This document shows positions 55,270 through 64,000 of a stretch of 64,000 nucleotides of DNA, piece by piece. Every line of letters begins with the position of its first letter. The stretch's first letter is position 1. Source of the stretch: Companilactobacillus mindensis DSM 14500 (GTDB taxonomy: Bacteria > Bacillota > Bacilli > Lactobacillales > Lactobacillaceae); contig NZ_AZEZ01000092.1 in NCBI RefSeq assembly GCF_001434275.1, positions 457 to 64,456 on the forward strand, written 5' to 3'. A program made the translations under genes and the position numbers. The notes under the pieces are model-generated. The model searched no databases. It saw nothing but the letters and a program-made list of their open reading frames with translations, and was not told the DNA's origin.

Positions 55270-56190
55270 TTGAAAGATCCAATTAGAGAAAGTTTAACCA
55301 AGAAATCCGTCTCAGCCAAACGTGAAACTCGCGGTAAAATTATTTCCTTTAGTTTTACGGCTATTATTGTGCTGTTAGTGGTCACAATTATTGGTTTTAT
55401 CGCATCACGTGGGTTGATAATTTTTATCAAAGATGGAGTTAACCCTATCGACTTTTTGACGCATTCAGTTTGGTCACCTAATAAATTAGATAGTGCAGGG
55501 CATCCAATTGTTGGAGCAGCACCAATGATCGTTGGTTCATTTGCTGTTACCTTGATTGCGGCTTTGATTGGTACGCCATTTGCGATTGCGGCGGCTATTT
55601 TCATGACCGAAATATCGCCTAAATGGGGTCGAAAGATTTTACAACCAGTTATTGAATTATTGGTTGGTATTCCTTCAGTTGTTTATGGATTCATCGGCTT
55701 AACGATCGTTGTACCATTCGTGAGAAAGATCGCTGGCGGCAGTGGTTTTGGTATTTTGGCTGGTTCATTCGTGCTTTTCGTTATGATCTTGCCAACTATT
55801 ACGTCAATGTCAGTCGATGCTTTGAGAGCCGTTCCTCGTTATTATCGTGAAGCTTCTTTAGCTTTGGGGGCTACGAGATGGCAAACTATTTCCAAAGTCA
55901 TTTTAAGAGCTGCAACGCCTGGTTTATTGACGGCAGTGGTCTTTGGAATGGCCAGAGCCTTCGGTGAAGCTTTAGCGGTACAAATGGTTATTGGTAACGC
56001 AATGTTGTTGCCACAGAATTTAGTCTCACCATCATCAACTTTGACCAGTGTTCTAACAATGAACATGGGTAACACTATTATGGGATCGACTGCTAACAAT
56101 GCCTTGTGGTCATTAGCTTTACTACTATTGTTAATGTCGCTGTTGTTCAACTTTGTTATCAGAAAAATTGCTAAGCGAGGTGAATTCTAG
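55270..56190 (+). CDS. pstC: Phosphate ABC permease PstC
   Basis: 306 aa, six membrane segments after a cytoplasmic N-terminus of about 40 aa. The EAA-type loop is EASLALGATRWQT. TTG start behind GGGGG. Stop overlaps the pstA start by one base. Confidence 0.95.
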   Translation: MKDPIRESLTKKSVSAKRETRGKIISFSFTAIIVLLVVTIIGFIASRGLIIFIKDGVNPIDFLTHSVWSPNKLDSAGHPIVGAAPMIVGSFAVTLIAALIGTPFAIAAAIFMTEISPKWGRKILQPVIELLVGIPSVVYGFIGLTIVVPFVRKIAGGSGFGILAGSFVLFVMILPTITSMSVDALRAVPRYYREASLALGATRWQTISKVILRAATPGLLTAVVFGMARAFGEALAVQMVIGNAMLLPQNLVSPSSTLTSVLTMNMGNTIMGSTANNALWSLALLLLLMSLLFNFVIRKIAKRGEF

Positions 56191-57077
56191 TGTTTAATGA
56201 AAAAGTTAAAGACAAGATTGCCACCGCTATTATTTATTTAATGTCTGGTATCATCGTGTTGATCCTAGCAGGATTATTAGTTTACATTTTAGGAAGTGGT
56301 TTGCGCTACGTAAACTGGCACTTCTTAACTTCAGGTTCAAAAGCTTTCCAAGCCGGCAGTGGTGTAGGAATCCAATTGTTCAATTCGTTCTTCCTGTTGA
56401 TTCTTTCAATGTTGATTTCGATTCCTATTTCGATTTGTGCGGGAATCTATTTGTCAGAATACGCTGGTAAAAATAAATTCGTTGAATTGATCCGAGTTTC
56501 AATCGAAGTTTTGAGTTCGTTGCCTTCAATCGTTGTTGGTCTATTCGGATTCTTGATCTTCGTGATTAGTTTCAAGTTTGGTTTCTCGATTCTTTCGGGA
56601 GCTTTGACTTTGACGGTATTCAACTTACCAATTTTGACAAGGAATGTTGAAGATTCACTTCGATCAGTCTCACAATCACAACGTGAAGCTGGGCTTGCTT
56701 TGGGTTTGTCCAAGTGGGAAACAGTTATCCACGTTATTATTCCTGATGGTTTGCCTGGTATTATTACCGGAATGATCATCGGTGCTGGTAGAGTGTTCGG
56801 TGAAGCAGCTGCCTTGATCTATACAGCCGGTCAGAGTGCACCACCATTGGACTTTACTAATTTCAATGTCTTCAGTATTACCAGTCCTTTGAATTTGATG
56901 CGACCTGCGGAAACTTTGGCAGTTCATATTTGGAAAGTTAACTCAGAAGGATTGATCCCTGATGCAGTCCAAGTTTCAGCTGGGGCTTCAGCAGTTTTGA
57001 TCATCGCTGTGTTGCTGTTCAACTTGCTTTCTAGATATATTGGCAATTTAGTTTATAAAAAGATGACGGGTGAGTAA
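56190..57077 (+). CDS. pstA: Phosphate ABC permease PstA
   Basis: 295 aa, six membrane segments, EAA-type loop REAGLALGLSKWET. GTG start. Pairs with PstC as the channel. Confidence 0.95.
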   Translation: MFNEKVKDKIATAIIYLMSGIIVLILAGLLVYILGSGLRYVNWHFLTSGSKAFQAGSGVGIQLFNSFFLLILSMLISIPISICAGIYLSEYAGKNKFVELIRVSIEVLSSLPSIVVGLFGFLIFVISFKFGFSILSGALTLTVFNLPILTRNVEDSLRSVSQSQREAGLALGLSKWETVIHVIIPDGLPGIITGMIIGAGRVFGEAAALIYTAGQSAPPLDFTNFNVFSITSPLNLMRPAETLAVHIWKVNSEGLIPDAVQVSAGASAVLIIAVLLFNLLSRYIGNLVYKKMTGE

Positions 57078-57081
57078 TATT

Positions 57082-57888
57082 ATGGATGAACAAGCAAACC
57101 AACAATACATCCTTCATTTAAATGAGGATGAACATGAAATTGCTATGGAAACAAAAGATCTACAAGTTTTCTATGGTGAAAAAGAAGCCATGCATAAGGC
57201 ATCGTTGCAATTTGAAAGATATAAGATCACATCTTTGATTGGAGCATCTGGTTCAGGTAAATCAACGTACTTACGTTCTTTGAATCGAATGAACGACAAT
57301 GTTCCAGGAGCTACGGTCAAAGGTCAAATAATGTATCGTGGCTTGGATATCAATAAGGATAATGTTGATATTTATGAAGTTAGAAAGCATATCGGAATGG
57401 TTTTTCAAAGACCAAATCCATTTTCTAAATCAATTTATGACAATATTACTTTTGCTTTAAAACGTCATGGTTTACATGATAAGAAACAATTAGATGAAAT
57501 TGTCGAGACGACTTTGAAACAGGCCTCACTTTGGGACCAAGTCAAAGACAATCTTGGCAAAAGTGCATTAGCGCTCTCTGGGGGTCAACAACAACGTTTA
57601 TGTATTGCCCGAGCAATCGCAATGAAACCGGATATTCTTTTGATGGATGAACCTGCGAGTGCTTTGGATCCAATCTCAACGTCTAATGTTGAAGAAACAA
57701 TGTTAAGTTTGAAGGATAAATTTACCATCATTATCGTGACGCATAACATGCAGCAAGCAGCCAGAATCAGTGATTACACAGCATTTTTCCATATGGGACA
57801 TGCTGTTGAATTTAACGAAACTAGAAAGATCTTCACACGTCCACATATCAAGACGACTGAAGATTATGTTTCTGGACACTTTGGATAG
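57082..57888 (+). CDS. pstB: Phosphate ABC ATPase PstB (copy 1)
   Basis: 268 aa. Walker [10 protein letters not shown], signature LSGGQQQRL, Walker B ILLMDEP. The N-terminus is about 15 aa longer than copy 2. ATG at 57082 chosen; the GTG at 57070 lies inside pstA. Two tandem PstB genes are common in lactobacilli. Confidence 0.95.
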   Translation: MDEQANQQYILHLNEDEHEIAMETKDLQVFYGEKEAMHKASLQFERYKITSLIGASGSGKSTYLRSLNRMNDNVPGATVKGQIMYRGLDINKDNVDIYEVRKHIGMVFQRPNPFSKSIYDNITFALKRHGLHDKKQLDEIVETTLKQASLWDQVKDNLGKSALALSGGQQQRLCIARAIAMKPDILLMDEPASALDPISTSNVEETMLSLKDKFTIIIVTHNMQQAARISDYTAFFHMGHAVEFNETRKIFTRPHIKTTEDYVSGHFG

Positions 57889-57899
57889 GAGCGCTAAAC

Positions 57900-58658
57900 T
57901 TGGCAGAAAAAATTTTAACATCTTCAGATGTACATTTATTTTACGGAAAAAAAGAAGCATTGAAAGGTATCAATCTGGATTTCAATAAGAATGAGATTAC
58001 CGCATTGATCGGACCTTCTGGATGTGGGAAATCAACTTATCTCAGATGTTTGAATCGGATGAACGACTTGATTCCGAATGTAACGATAACAGGAACCATC
58101 TCTTTGAATGGCAAGAATATCTATGCACCCAATATTGATACGGTTGAATTGCGAAAACAAGTTGGGATGGTTTTTCAACAACCTAACCCATTTCCTTTTT
58201 CGATTTATGATAATGTAGTATATGGATTAAGATTAGCTGGCGTTAAAGATAAGGCGACGCTTGATGAAGCAGTTGAAACGAGTTTGCAAAATGCTGCCGT
58301 TTGGGACGACGTGAAGGACAAATTGCATCAAAGTGCATTGTCATTATCTGGTGGCCAACAACAAAGAGTATGTATTGCTAGAGTTTTAGCGGTGAAACCT
58401 GATATTATTTTATTAGACGAACCAACTTCTGCTTTGGATCCAATTTCATCGGCCAAGGTTGAAGATACTATGTTGGCTCTGCGTGAGGATTACACCATCA
58501 TTACAGTCACACATAATATGCAACAAGCATCAAGAATATCTGATCAAACCGCCTTCTTCCTCAATGGGGAGCTAATTGAAGCAGATAAGACGAAAAACAT
58601 TTTCTTAAATCCAAAAGAAAAACAAACTGAAGATTATATTTCAGGAAAATTCGGTTAG
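57900..58658 (+). CDS. pstB: Phosphate ABC ATPase PstB (copy 2)
   Basis: 252 aa. Walker [10 protein letters not shown], signature LSGGQQQRV, Walker [11 protein letters not shown] start behind GGAGCGC. Clearly diverged from copy 1, so an old duplication; the two may form a heterodimer. Confidence 0.95.
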   Translation: MAEKILTSSDVHLFYGKKEALKGINLDFNKNEITALIGPSGCGKSTYLRCLNRMNDLIPNVTITGTISLNGKNIYAPNIDTVELRKQVGMVFQQPNPFPFSIYDNVVYGLRLAGVKDKATLDEAVETSLQNAAVWDDVKDKLHQSALSLSGGQQQRVCIARVLAVKPDIILLDEPTSALDPISSAKVEDTMLALREDYTIITVTHNMQQASRISDQTAFFLNGELIEADKTKNIFLNPKEKQTEDYISGKFG

Positions 58659-58668
58659 GAGAGAAAAG

Positions 58669-59358
58669 ATGCGTACTACATTTGAAGAACAACTAAATAG
58701 TTTACATTTGCGGTTCTCAGAAATGGGTATGATGGCTAGCGAAGCCATTATGAAATCAGTTAAAGCTTACGTTGAACACGACAAAGCTTTGGCTAAAGAG
58801 GTCATCAATAACGATCACATTATCAACAAGCGTGAAGTCGATTTGGAAAAAGAATCATTTGAAATGATTGCTTTGCAACAACCAGTGACTTCCGATCTTA
58901 GAATGATCGTAACAGTTTTGAAAGCAAGTTCTGATTTGGAAAGAATGGGCGATCACGCGGTCAGTATTGCGCAAGAGACAATTAGATTAAAAGGAGAAAC
59001 AAGAATCCCCGAAATCGAAAAATTAATTGCCGAAATGGGTGATATGACTACAAGTATCGTTGAAGATTCTTTGGAAGCTTATCTCAAACGAGACAGTAAG
59101 ATGGCTGAAGAAGTAGCGAGCCGCGATGTTAAAGTGCACTACATCAGTGAAAAGATCAATAAGTCATGTATCGAAGATATGGAAAAAACTTCCGAAAACG
59201 TCTTGAGCGGTACATCGTACATGTTGGTCGACAGTTATTTGGAACGTGCCGGCGATTATGCAACCAATATTTGTGAATGGGTTGTTTACTTGAATACCGG
59301 ACATGTGGTAGAACTGAATCAGAAGCATATTGCAGACGAGAATTATCCTAAGTCATAA
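58669..59358 (+). CDS. phoU: Phosphate signalling protein PhoU
   Basis: 229 aa, two PhoU three-helix repeats (about 10-105 and 115-210) with metal-binding E/DxxxD motifs (DLERMGDHA and YLERAGDYA). Links PstB to PhoR and represses at high phosphate. Last pst gene. Confidence 0.95.
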   Translation: MRTTFEEQLNSLHLRFSEMGMMASEAIMKSVKAYVEHDKALAKEVINNDHIINKREVDLEKESFEMIALQQPVTSDLRMIVTVLKASSDLERMGDHAVSIAQETIRLKGETRIPEIEKLIAEMGDMTTSIVEDSLEAYLKRDSKMAEEVASRDVKVHYISEKINKSCIEDMEKTSENVLSGTSYMLVDSYLERAGDYATNICEWVVYLNTGHVVELNQKHIADENYPKS

Positions 59359-59414
59359 TTGATAAATCTGTTAATGTGTAGTATATTTTTTTGAACAAGT
59401 TGAGGTGAAATTTT

Positions 59415-59666
59415 ATGAAAAATAAAATTACTAGATCTAGTACTGATCGTCTACTTGCAGGTGTTTGCGGAGGATTAGGTGAGTACTTTGGGATTGACTC
59501 GACTTGGATCCGCTTGGCGTTTATCTTTTTAACGCCATTGACATACTTTTTGACGATCTTAGTTTATATAATTTGCGTGTTCTCATTTCCTGAGAAACGT
59601 AATATTCAAGAGACTGATTTTAGGAAAAAGCGTCATCTTCCTAGAGGATCAAAGAAATATTACTGA
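59415..59666 (+). CDS. PspC-domain membrane protein (YvlC-like)
   Basis: 83 aa. PspC domain (about 3-62): [17 protein letters not shown] then one membrane segment ([18 protein letters not shown]), basic tail. Envelope-stress family. Starts the group that in B. subtilis is yvlC-yvlD-hprK-lgt. Confidence 0.88.
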   Translation: MKNKITRSSTDRLLAGVCGGLGEYFGIDSTWIRLAFIFLTPLTYFLTILVYIICVFSFPEKRNIQETDFRKKRHLPRGSKKYY

Positions 59667-59695
59667 TTCAAAAGAGAGTTAAATGAGGGTATAAA

Positions 59696-60064
59696 ATGAA
59701 GTTATTAATCAAATTGGTTGTACAAACGTTATTGTTTTTAGCGATAGCGCGAGTTTTACCATCTGGTATGTTCTATATTGATAGTCTAGTGACAGCTATT
59801 TTAGCTAGTTTCGTTTTGGTGATCTTGAATTGGACCATCAAGCCAATATTGCATATCATTTCACTACCGATTACTTTTATTACCTTTGGTCTGTTCTCCT
59901 TCGTAATAAATGCAATTACCTTGGAATTAACTTCAACATTGGTTGGATCAAAGTATTTTGGTTTTAGTAGTTTTGGTGCAGCACTGTTAGTTGCCGTCAT
60001 TTTGGCAATCTGCAACTCGATCATCGACAACTATACAATGGATAATTTTCAAAGACGCGTTTAA
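59696..60064 (+). CDS. yvlD: YvlD-like phage holin family 4 membrane protein
   Basis: 122 aa, four membrane segments of the YvlD family (Phage_holin_4_2), not a true holin. In B. subtilis it is tied to membrane stress with YvlC. GAGGGT precedes the ATG. Its stop lies in the terminator. Confidence 0.88.
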   Translation: MKLLIKLVVQTLLFLAIARVLPSGMFYIDSLVTAILASFVLVILNWTIKPILHIISLPITFITFGLFSFVINAITLELTSTLVGSKYFGFSSFGAALLVAVILAICNSIIDNYTMDNFQRRV

Positions 60065-60079
60065 GAACGCGTTTTTTTT
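60055..60079 (+). terminator. yvlD terminator
   Basis: ACGCGT-TTAAGA-ACGCGT followed by eight T; overlaps the yvlD stop. Confidence 0.8.
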
Positions 60080-60128
60080 GTCTCATTAATGATAAAATTG
60101 TTATAAAAATAGAATTAGAGGGTTGGTT

Positions 60129-61088
60129 ATGACAAATTTTGTTACTGTATCACAAATGGTAAAAGATAATGAATTAAAAGTTTATAACGGTGAAGATCTC
60201 TTAGGCGACAAGAAAGTTACAACGAGTGATATCTCACGTCCAGGAATCGAATTGACAGGCTATTTTGATTATTACCCAAGTGAACGAATTCAATTATTTG
60301 GACAGACTGAATCAGCATATTCACGTTCAATGACTGCTAACAACCGTTACAAGGTCATGTTGGAATTATGTCGAGAAGATACCCCAGCACTGCTTATTTC
60401 TCGCAACATTCAGCCTAGTAAAGAATTGCTCAAGGCCGCCAGTGAACACAATGTGCCTGTAATCGGTTCGGAATTGCCAACGACACGTCTCTCAAGTATG
60501 ATTACTGAGTATTTGGACGAAAAGCTCGCTCCTAGAGAGTCGATCCACGGTGTCTTGGTGGATGTCTATGGTATTGGAATCCTTTTGACTGGTCACTCTG
60601 GAATTGGTAAAAGTGAAACAGCTTTGGAACTTGTTAAGCGTGGTCACCGTTTGATTGCGGACGATCGTGTGGATGTCTATCAACGTGATGAAAAGACTAT
60701 CGTCGGTGAAGCACCTAAGATCTTGAATCACTTGTTGGAAATTCGTGGTATCGGTATTATTGACGTAATGAATCTCTTTGGTGCTGGAGCCGTGCGTTCA
60801 AACAGTGAGATCCAATTGATCATTAATTTGGAAAATTGGTCTGCTGATAAGAACTACGATCGAATCGGAACTTTGGAAGATAAAAGAACCTTCTTCGATG
60901 TGGATGTTCCTCAAATTACAGTGCCAGTTAAAGTTGGTCGTAATATTTCTATTATCATTGAAGTTGCAGCGATGAATTATCGGGCTAAAAATATGGGTTA
61001 TGACGCCACAAAGAAGTTTGAAGAAAATCTAGGCGAATTGATCAAGGAAAATGAGACAAAAACTAACGACGATAAAGAGGGCAAGTAA
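60129..61088 (+). CDS. hprK: HPr kinase/phosphorylase
   Basis: 319 aa. Phosphorylates HPr on Ser46 for CcpA carbon repression. N-terminal domain (1-130), Walker [10 protein letters not shown], and family signature [14 protein letters not shown] at 60129 behind GAGGG; the earlier TTG at 60123 lies in that site. Overlaps lgt by one base. Confidence 0.96.
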   Translation: MTNFVTVSQMVKDNELKVYNGEDLLGDKKVTTSDISRPGIELTGYFDYYPSERIQLFGQTESAYSRSMTANNRYKVMLELCREDTPALLISRNIQPSKELLKAASEHNVPVIGSELPTTRLSSMITEYLDEKLAPRESIHGVLVDVYGIGILLTGHSGIGKSETALELVKRGHRLIADDRVDVYQRDEKTIVGEAPKILNHLLEIRGIGIIDVMNLFGAGAVRSNSEIQLIINLENWSADKNYDRIGTLEDKRTFFDVDVPQITVPVKVGRNISIIIEVAAMNYRAKNMGYDATKKFEENLGELIKENETKTNDDKEGK

Positions 61089-61903
61089 TGAGTTTTGATT
61101 TATTAGCATTGAATCCAATAGCGTTTAATTTGTTTGGATTAGAGATCCACTGGTACGGTATTATTATTGCAATGGGTGCCTTAGTTGGGGTCGTTATGGC
61201 GATGCGTGAGGCCAAAAGAAGACACATGGATCCAGACAATATTTTGGATTTAGTTTTATACGGCGTGCCGATTGCCTTAGTTGGAGCGAGACTTTACTAC
61301 GTGATCTTTGAATTACCATTCTATCTAGCTAATCCGGGTGAGATCATCAAGATCTGGCATGGTGGGATCGCTATTTATGGTGGGTTGATTGCCGCTTTTG
61401 TCGTTTTGCTGGTCTTGTGTCACAAACGTAAGATTTCTCCTTGGTTGATGCTAGATATTGCTGCACCTTCAGTTCTGTTAGGTCAGATCGTCGGTCGCTG
61501 GGGCAATTTTATGAACCAAGAGGCTTTTGGAGCTAAAACTAGTTTAGACTTCTTGCAGTCACTACATTTGCCACATTTTATCATCGAACAGATGTACATC
61601 AACGGAGCTTATCGGCAACCAACATTCTTATATGAATCAGTTGGTAATTTGATCGGCTTGATTTTAATTTTAGTTTTACGTAATAAGACCCATCTCTTTA
61701 AACGAGGCGAAGTATTCTTGACTTATCTGATCTGGTATCCAGCAGTCAGATTCTTTGTTGAAGGGATGCGGACGGATAGTTTGTACATCATGCCTGGTAT
61801 TAGAGTTTCACAAGTGTTATCGTTGGTCTTATTCGTCGTTGCGATTGGTTTGTTCATTTATCGTCGACGGAATTTAAAAGAACCTTGGTATAATGAATTG
61901 TGA
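61088..61903 (+). CDS. lgt: Prolipoprotein diacylglyceryl transferase
   Basis: 271 aa, seven membrane segments. Adds diacylglycerol to lipobox Cys, such as that of PstS. Signature [13 protein letters not shown] and HGGIAIYGG. Coupled to hprK. Confidence 0.96.
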   Translation: MSFDLLALNPIAFNLFGLEIHWYGIIIAMGALVGVVMAMREAKRRHMDPDNILDLVLYGVPIALVGARLYYVIFELPFYLANPGEIIKIWHGGIAIYGGLIAAFVVLLVLCHKRKISPWLMLDIAAPSVLLGQIVGRWGNFMNQEAFGAKTSLDFLQSLHLPHFIIEQMYINGAYRQPTFLYESVGNLIGLILILVLRNKTHLFKRGEVFLTYLIWYPAVRFFVEGMRTDSLYIMPGIRVSQVLSLVLFVVAIGLFIYRRRNLKEPWYNEL

Positions 61904-61967
61904 GCAATTTAATTGCTAAGTTGAAAATAAATGGTAATATTTGTTGAGTAATAGGAGGTAATCGACG

Positions 61968-62909
61968 ATGAAAACATATGATGTAGTAGTTATTGGAGCG
62001 GGACCTGGTGGCTTAACCGCAGCTTTGTATGCTTCAAGAGCTAACTTATCAGTAATGATCCTTGATCGTGGTATCTATGGTGGACAAATGAATAACACCG
62101 CCGCAATCGAGAATTATCCCGGATTTGATTCAATCTTGGGACCAGACTTGAGTGAGAAGATGTATAAATCATCAACTCAATTTGGAGCTGACTTTGGCTA
62201 TGGTGCCGTTGAATCAGTGGAGGATAAGGGAAATGTTAAAATCATCCATACTGATGATGGCGACTACGAAACTAAAGCTTTGATCATTGCGACTGGTTCA
62301 CAATATAAGAAGATTGGCGTACCTGGTGAGGAAGAATTATCAGGCCGTGGGGTTTCTTACTGTGCTGTCTGTGATGGAGCATTCTTTAAAGGAATGGACG
62401 TTGCCGTTATTGGTGGTGGCGATTCTGCCGTTGAAGAAGGTATTTATTTAACACAATTAGCTAAATCGGTAACTATTATTCACCGTCGTGATCAACTACG
62501 TGCTCAAAAGATTTTACAAGATCGTGCTTTCAAGAATGACAAGATCAAGTTCGTCTGGAACGCTGATGTTAAAGAGATCATGAGTGAAGATGACAAAGTT
62601 GCGGGCGTTAAATATGTAGATAAGAAGACTGGCGAAGAACACGTTGTTCCTTCTAAAGGGGCCTTCATCTATGTTGGTATCAAACCAATGACTGCTTCAT
62701 TCAAGGGCTTAGGCGTACTTGATGAAGACGGTTGGATCGATACCAACGACCACATGGAAACTAAAGTTCCCGGAATCTTTGCGGTTGGTGATGTTAGAAA
62801 GAAAGACTTGCGTCAAATTGCTACAGCTGTTGGTGAGGGTGGTATTGCCGGTCAACAAGCATACAATTACATCCAAGAACTTTCTGATGACAAAGTTGCT
62901 GCTAAATAA
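61968..62909 (+). CDS. trxB: Thioredoxin reductase
   Basis: 313 aa FAD/NADPH enzyme. FAD-binding GAGPGGLTAA (11-20), redox CAVC in SYCAVCDG, NADPH-binding GGGDSAVEEG, and the late GIFAVGDVR. AGGAGG precedes the ATG. Could supply electrons to the class II reductase via thioredoxin. Confidence 0.96.
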   Translation: MKTYDVVVIGAGPGGLTAALYASRANLSVMILDRGIYGGQMNNTAAIENYPGFDSILGPDLSEKMYKSSTQFGADFGYGAVESVEDKGNVKIIHTDDGDYETKALIIATGSQYKKIGVPGEEELSGRGVSYCAVCDGAFFKGMDVAVIGGGDSAVEEGIYLTQLAKSVTIIHRRDQLRAQKILQDRAFKNDKIKFVWNADVKEIMSEDDKVAGVKYVDKKTGEEHVVPSKGAFIYVGIKPMTASFKGLGVLDEDGWIDTNDHMETKVPGIFAVGDVRKKDLRQIATAVGEGGIAGQQAYNYIQELSDDKVAAK

Positions 62910-62938
62910 ACATAATTAATAAAATTTAACTTGAGGAT

Positions 62939-62979
62939 TATGAAAGTGGGTAAATTATCCATTTTCATGGTCCTTTTTT
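62939..62979 (+). terminator. trxB terminator
   Basis: ATGAAAGTGGGTAA pairs with TTATCCATTTTCAT; six T follow after a short gap. Confidence 0.65.
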
Positions 62980-63094
62980 CATGTCTTAATTTAATAGTAA
63001 TTGTTTAAATATTGAAAATTAAATTATCTAAAATTGATTCCACTTCGTACATGTTTAAACATATAATTAAATAAAAAGACAGGAAGTGATTTTT

Positions 63095-63349
63095 ATGCGT
63101 GAAGTAGTAGACAAAAACTTGAATAGATTAATGCACGAATCAGGTTTTAACATTGCCAAGAATTTGAAATTACTCAGAAGAGAAAAGAATGTAACTCAAA
63201 AAGAAGTTGCTCAAAATCTTAATATCGACGTCACAACTTTATCTCACTATGAAACAGGTATCAGAATGCCTGATATCGATACTTTGATTGCTCTAGCAAG
63301 ATACTATGATACGGATATCAACCGCATTATTAGTAGCGAATTCCACTAA
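63095..63349 (+). CDS. Small XRE-family regulator
   Basis: 84 aa. HTH_3 (about 20-75: NLKLLRREKNVTQKEVAQNLNIDVTTLSHYETG) with an 18-aa N-terminal lead. ATG behind AGGAAGTG. No effector domain, targets unknown. Monocistronic. Confidence 0.8.
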   Translation: MREVVDKNLNRLMHESGFNIAKNLKLLRREKNVTQKEVAQNLNIDVTTLSHYETGIRMPDIDTLIALARYYDTDINRIISSEFH

Positions 63350-63433
63350 TTTGAAAATTTGAGCGCACAATTTTAAGTATATTTTAAAGATTTATTGTTA
63401 AAGTTGTGTAAATCAAATTTTAATAGTACTGAA

Positions 63434-63446
63434 GGATTGATATAAT
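63434..63446 (+). promoter_or_regulatory. Extended -10 promoter of the phosphoglucomutase gene
   Basis: ATTGATATAAT with TG one base before TATAAT (63441-63446); no good -35 box. Two AGTACT sites flank it. Confidence 0.5.
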
Positions 63447-63482
63447 GACTGTAAGTACTTACAAATTAGGAGGACAACGTTA

Positions 63483-64000
63483 ATGTCTTGGCAAGATAAC
63501 ATGCAACAATGGCTCGACTATAAAGATTTAGATCCAGATATGAAAGAACAACTGGACGAAATGAAACAGGATGATAAAGTAGCCGAAGAAGCATTTTATG
63601 AACCTATGGAGTTTGGTACAGCTGGTATGCGTGGGTTGATTGGACCTGGTATCAATCGGATGAATATATATACTGTTCGTCAAGCTACTGAAGGTTTGGC
63701 TTCATTTATGGATACTTTGGACGACAAGGTCAAAGAGCAAGGTGTAGCGATAAGTTACGACTCACGTTACTATTCACAAGACTTTGCCTATGAATCAGCT
63801 AAAGTTCTAGGTGTTCACGGAATTCACAGTTATGTATTCGACAGTTTGAGACCAACGCCAGAATTATCTTTTGCTGTAAGAAGCCTGCACACGTATGCCG
63901 GAATCATGATTACAGCTAGTCATAATCCTAAACAATACAATGGTTTCAAAATCTATGGTCCCGATGGTGGACAAATGCCACCTAAGGAATCAGACAATAT
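63483..64000 (+). CDS. Phosphoglucomutase/phosphomannomutase, 5' part (cut by window end)
   Basis: About 172 codons are seen. AGGAGG precedes the ATG; the protein starts MSWQDNMQQW. The substrate-binding stretch EFGTAGMRG and the catalytic phospho-serine loop TASHNP are present, as in the PgcA-type alpha-phosphoglucomutase that converts glucose-6-P and glucose-1-P. The family is about 575 aa, so two thirds lie outside. Follows trxB in many lactobacilli. Confidence 0.93.
   Translation, partial: MSWQDNMQQWLDYKDLDPDMKEQLDEMKQDDKVAEEAFYEPMEFGTAGMRGLIGPGINRMNIYTVRQATEGLASFMDTLDDKVKEQGVAISYDSRYYSQDFAYESAKVLGVHGIHSYVFDSLRPTPELSFAVRSLHTYAGIMITASHNPKQYNGFKIYGPDGGQMPPKESDN

Overview
The window is an AT-rich chromosomal segment from a low-GC Gram-positive lactic acid bacterium. 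I infer family Lactobacillaceae, probably the Companilactobacillus (alimentarius/farciminis) group. The reasons are a B12-dependent ribonucleotide reductase of the Lactobacillus leichmannii type, a wall amidase ending in an S-layer-like SLAP domain, gene orders shared with Bacillus/Lactobacillus (spx-mecA-coiA-yjbH-relQ-nadK-rluD, ymfFHI-M-pgsA-cinA-recA-rny, comFA-comFC-hpf-secA-prfB, phoPR-pst-phoU, yvlCD-hprK-lgt-trxB), and strong AGGAGG-type ribosome binding sites. The genus is inference only; no rRNA or tRNA gene was found here to test it.

Layout. 1-3100: the right end of an IS200/IS605-type (TnpB) element, a structured dispersed repeat, and two minus-strand genes (wall amidase, GT-C-like membrane protein). 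3400-7650: a small membrane protein, rtpR behind two NrdR boxes, and two unknown minus-strand membrane proteins. 7750-10860: copper module copY-copB with two cop boxes, then an orphan RelB/RHH-type antitoxin. 10900-15430: a BceRS-BceAB-like antimicrobial-peptide sensing and detoxification module. 15400-22600: MBL hydrolase, spx, a BspA-repeat surface protein, mecA, coiA and yjbH, so an Spx/competence regulator lies with two predicted ClpXP/ClpC adaptors. 22700-31650: relQ-nadK-rluD-mgtE, then cutC, uppP, a lactonase-like protein, an AI-2E-type membrane protein, trmL and DUF1149. 31700-43650: ftsK, ymfF, ymfH, ymfI, ymfM (rodZ-like), pgsA, cinA, recA, rny, tagO. 43700-50850: an XRE regulator, a second copy of the structured repeat inside a 50-bp inverted repeat, yigZ, comFA-comFC, hpf, secA. 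50866-64000: prfB (programmed +1 frameshift), phoP-phoR, pstSCAB1B2-phoU, pspC-like, yvlD, hprK, lgt, trxB, a small XRE protein and the 5' part of a phosphoglucomutase cut by the window end.

Most of the window is core genome. The signals I rate highest are: (1) a structured repeat present twice (near 160-330 and 44612-44775) whose long outer stem carries four compensatory base-pair changes between copies; (2) a CGTATTTT motif shared just upstream of coiA, cinA and comFA, a candidate late-competence (ComX/SigH) promoter element; (3) three minus-strand genes whose strong ribosome binding site is followed by ATT/ATC where ATG is expected; (4) a terminator-bearing leader in front of trmL; (5) an IS605-type end with omega-RNA-like hairpins. 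No prophage, CRISPR array, defence island or biosynthetic cluster was found.
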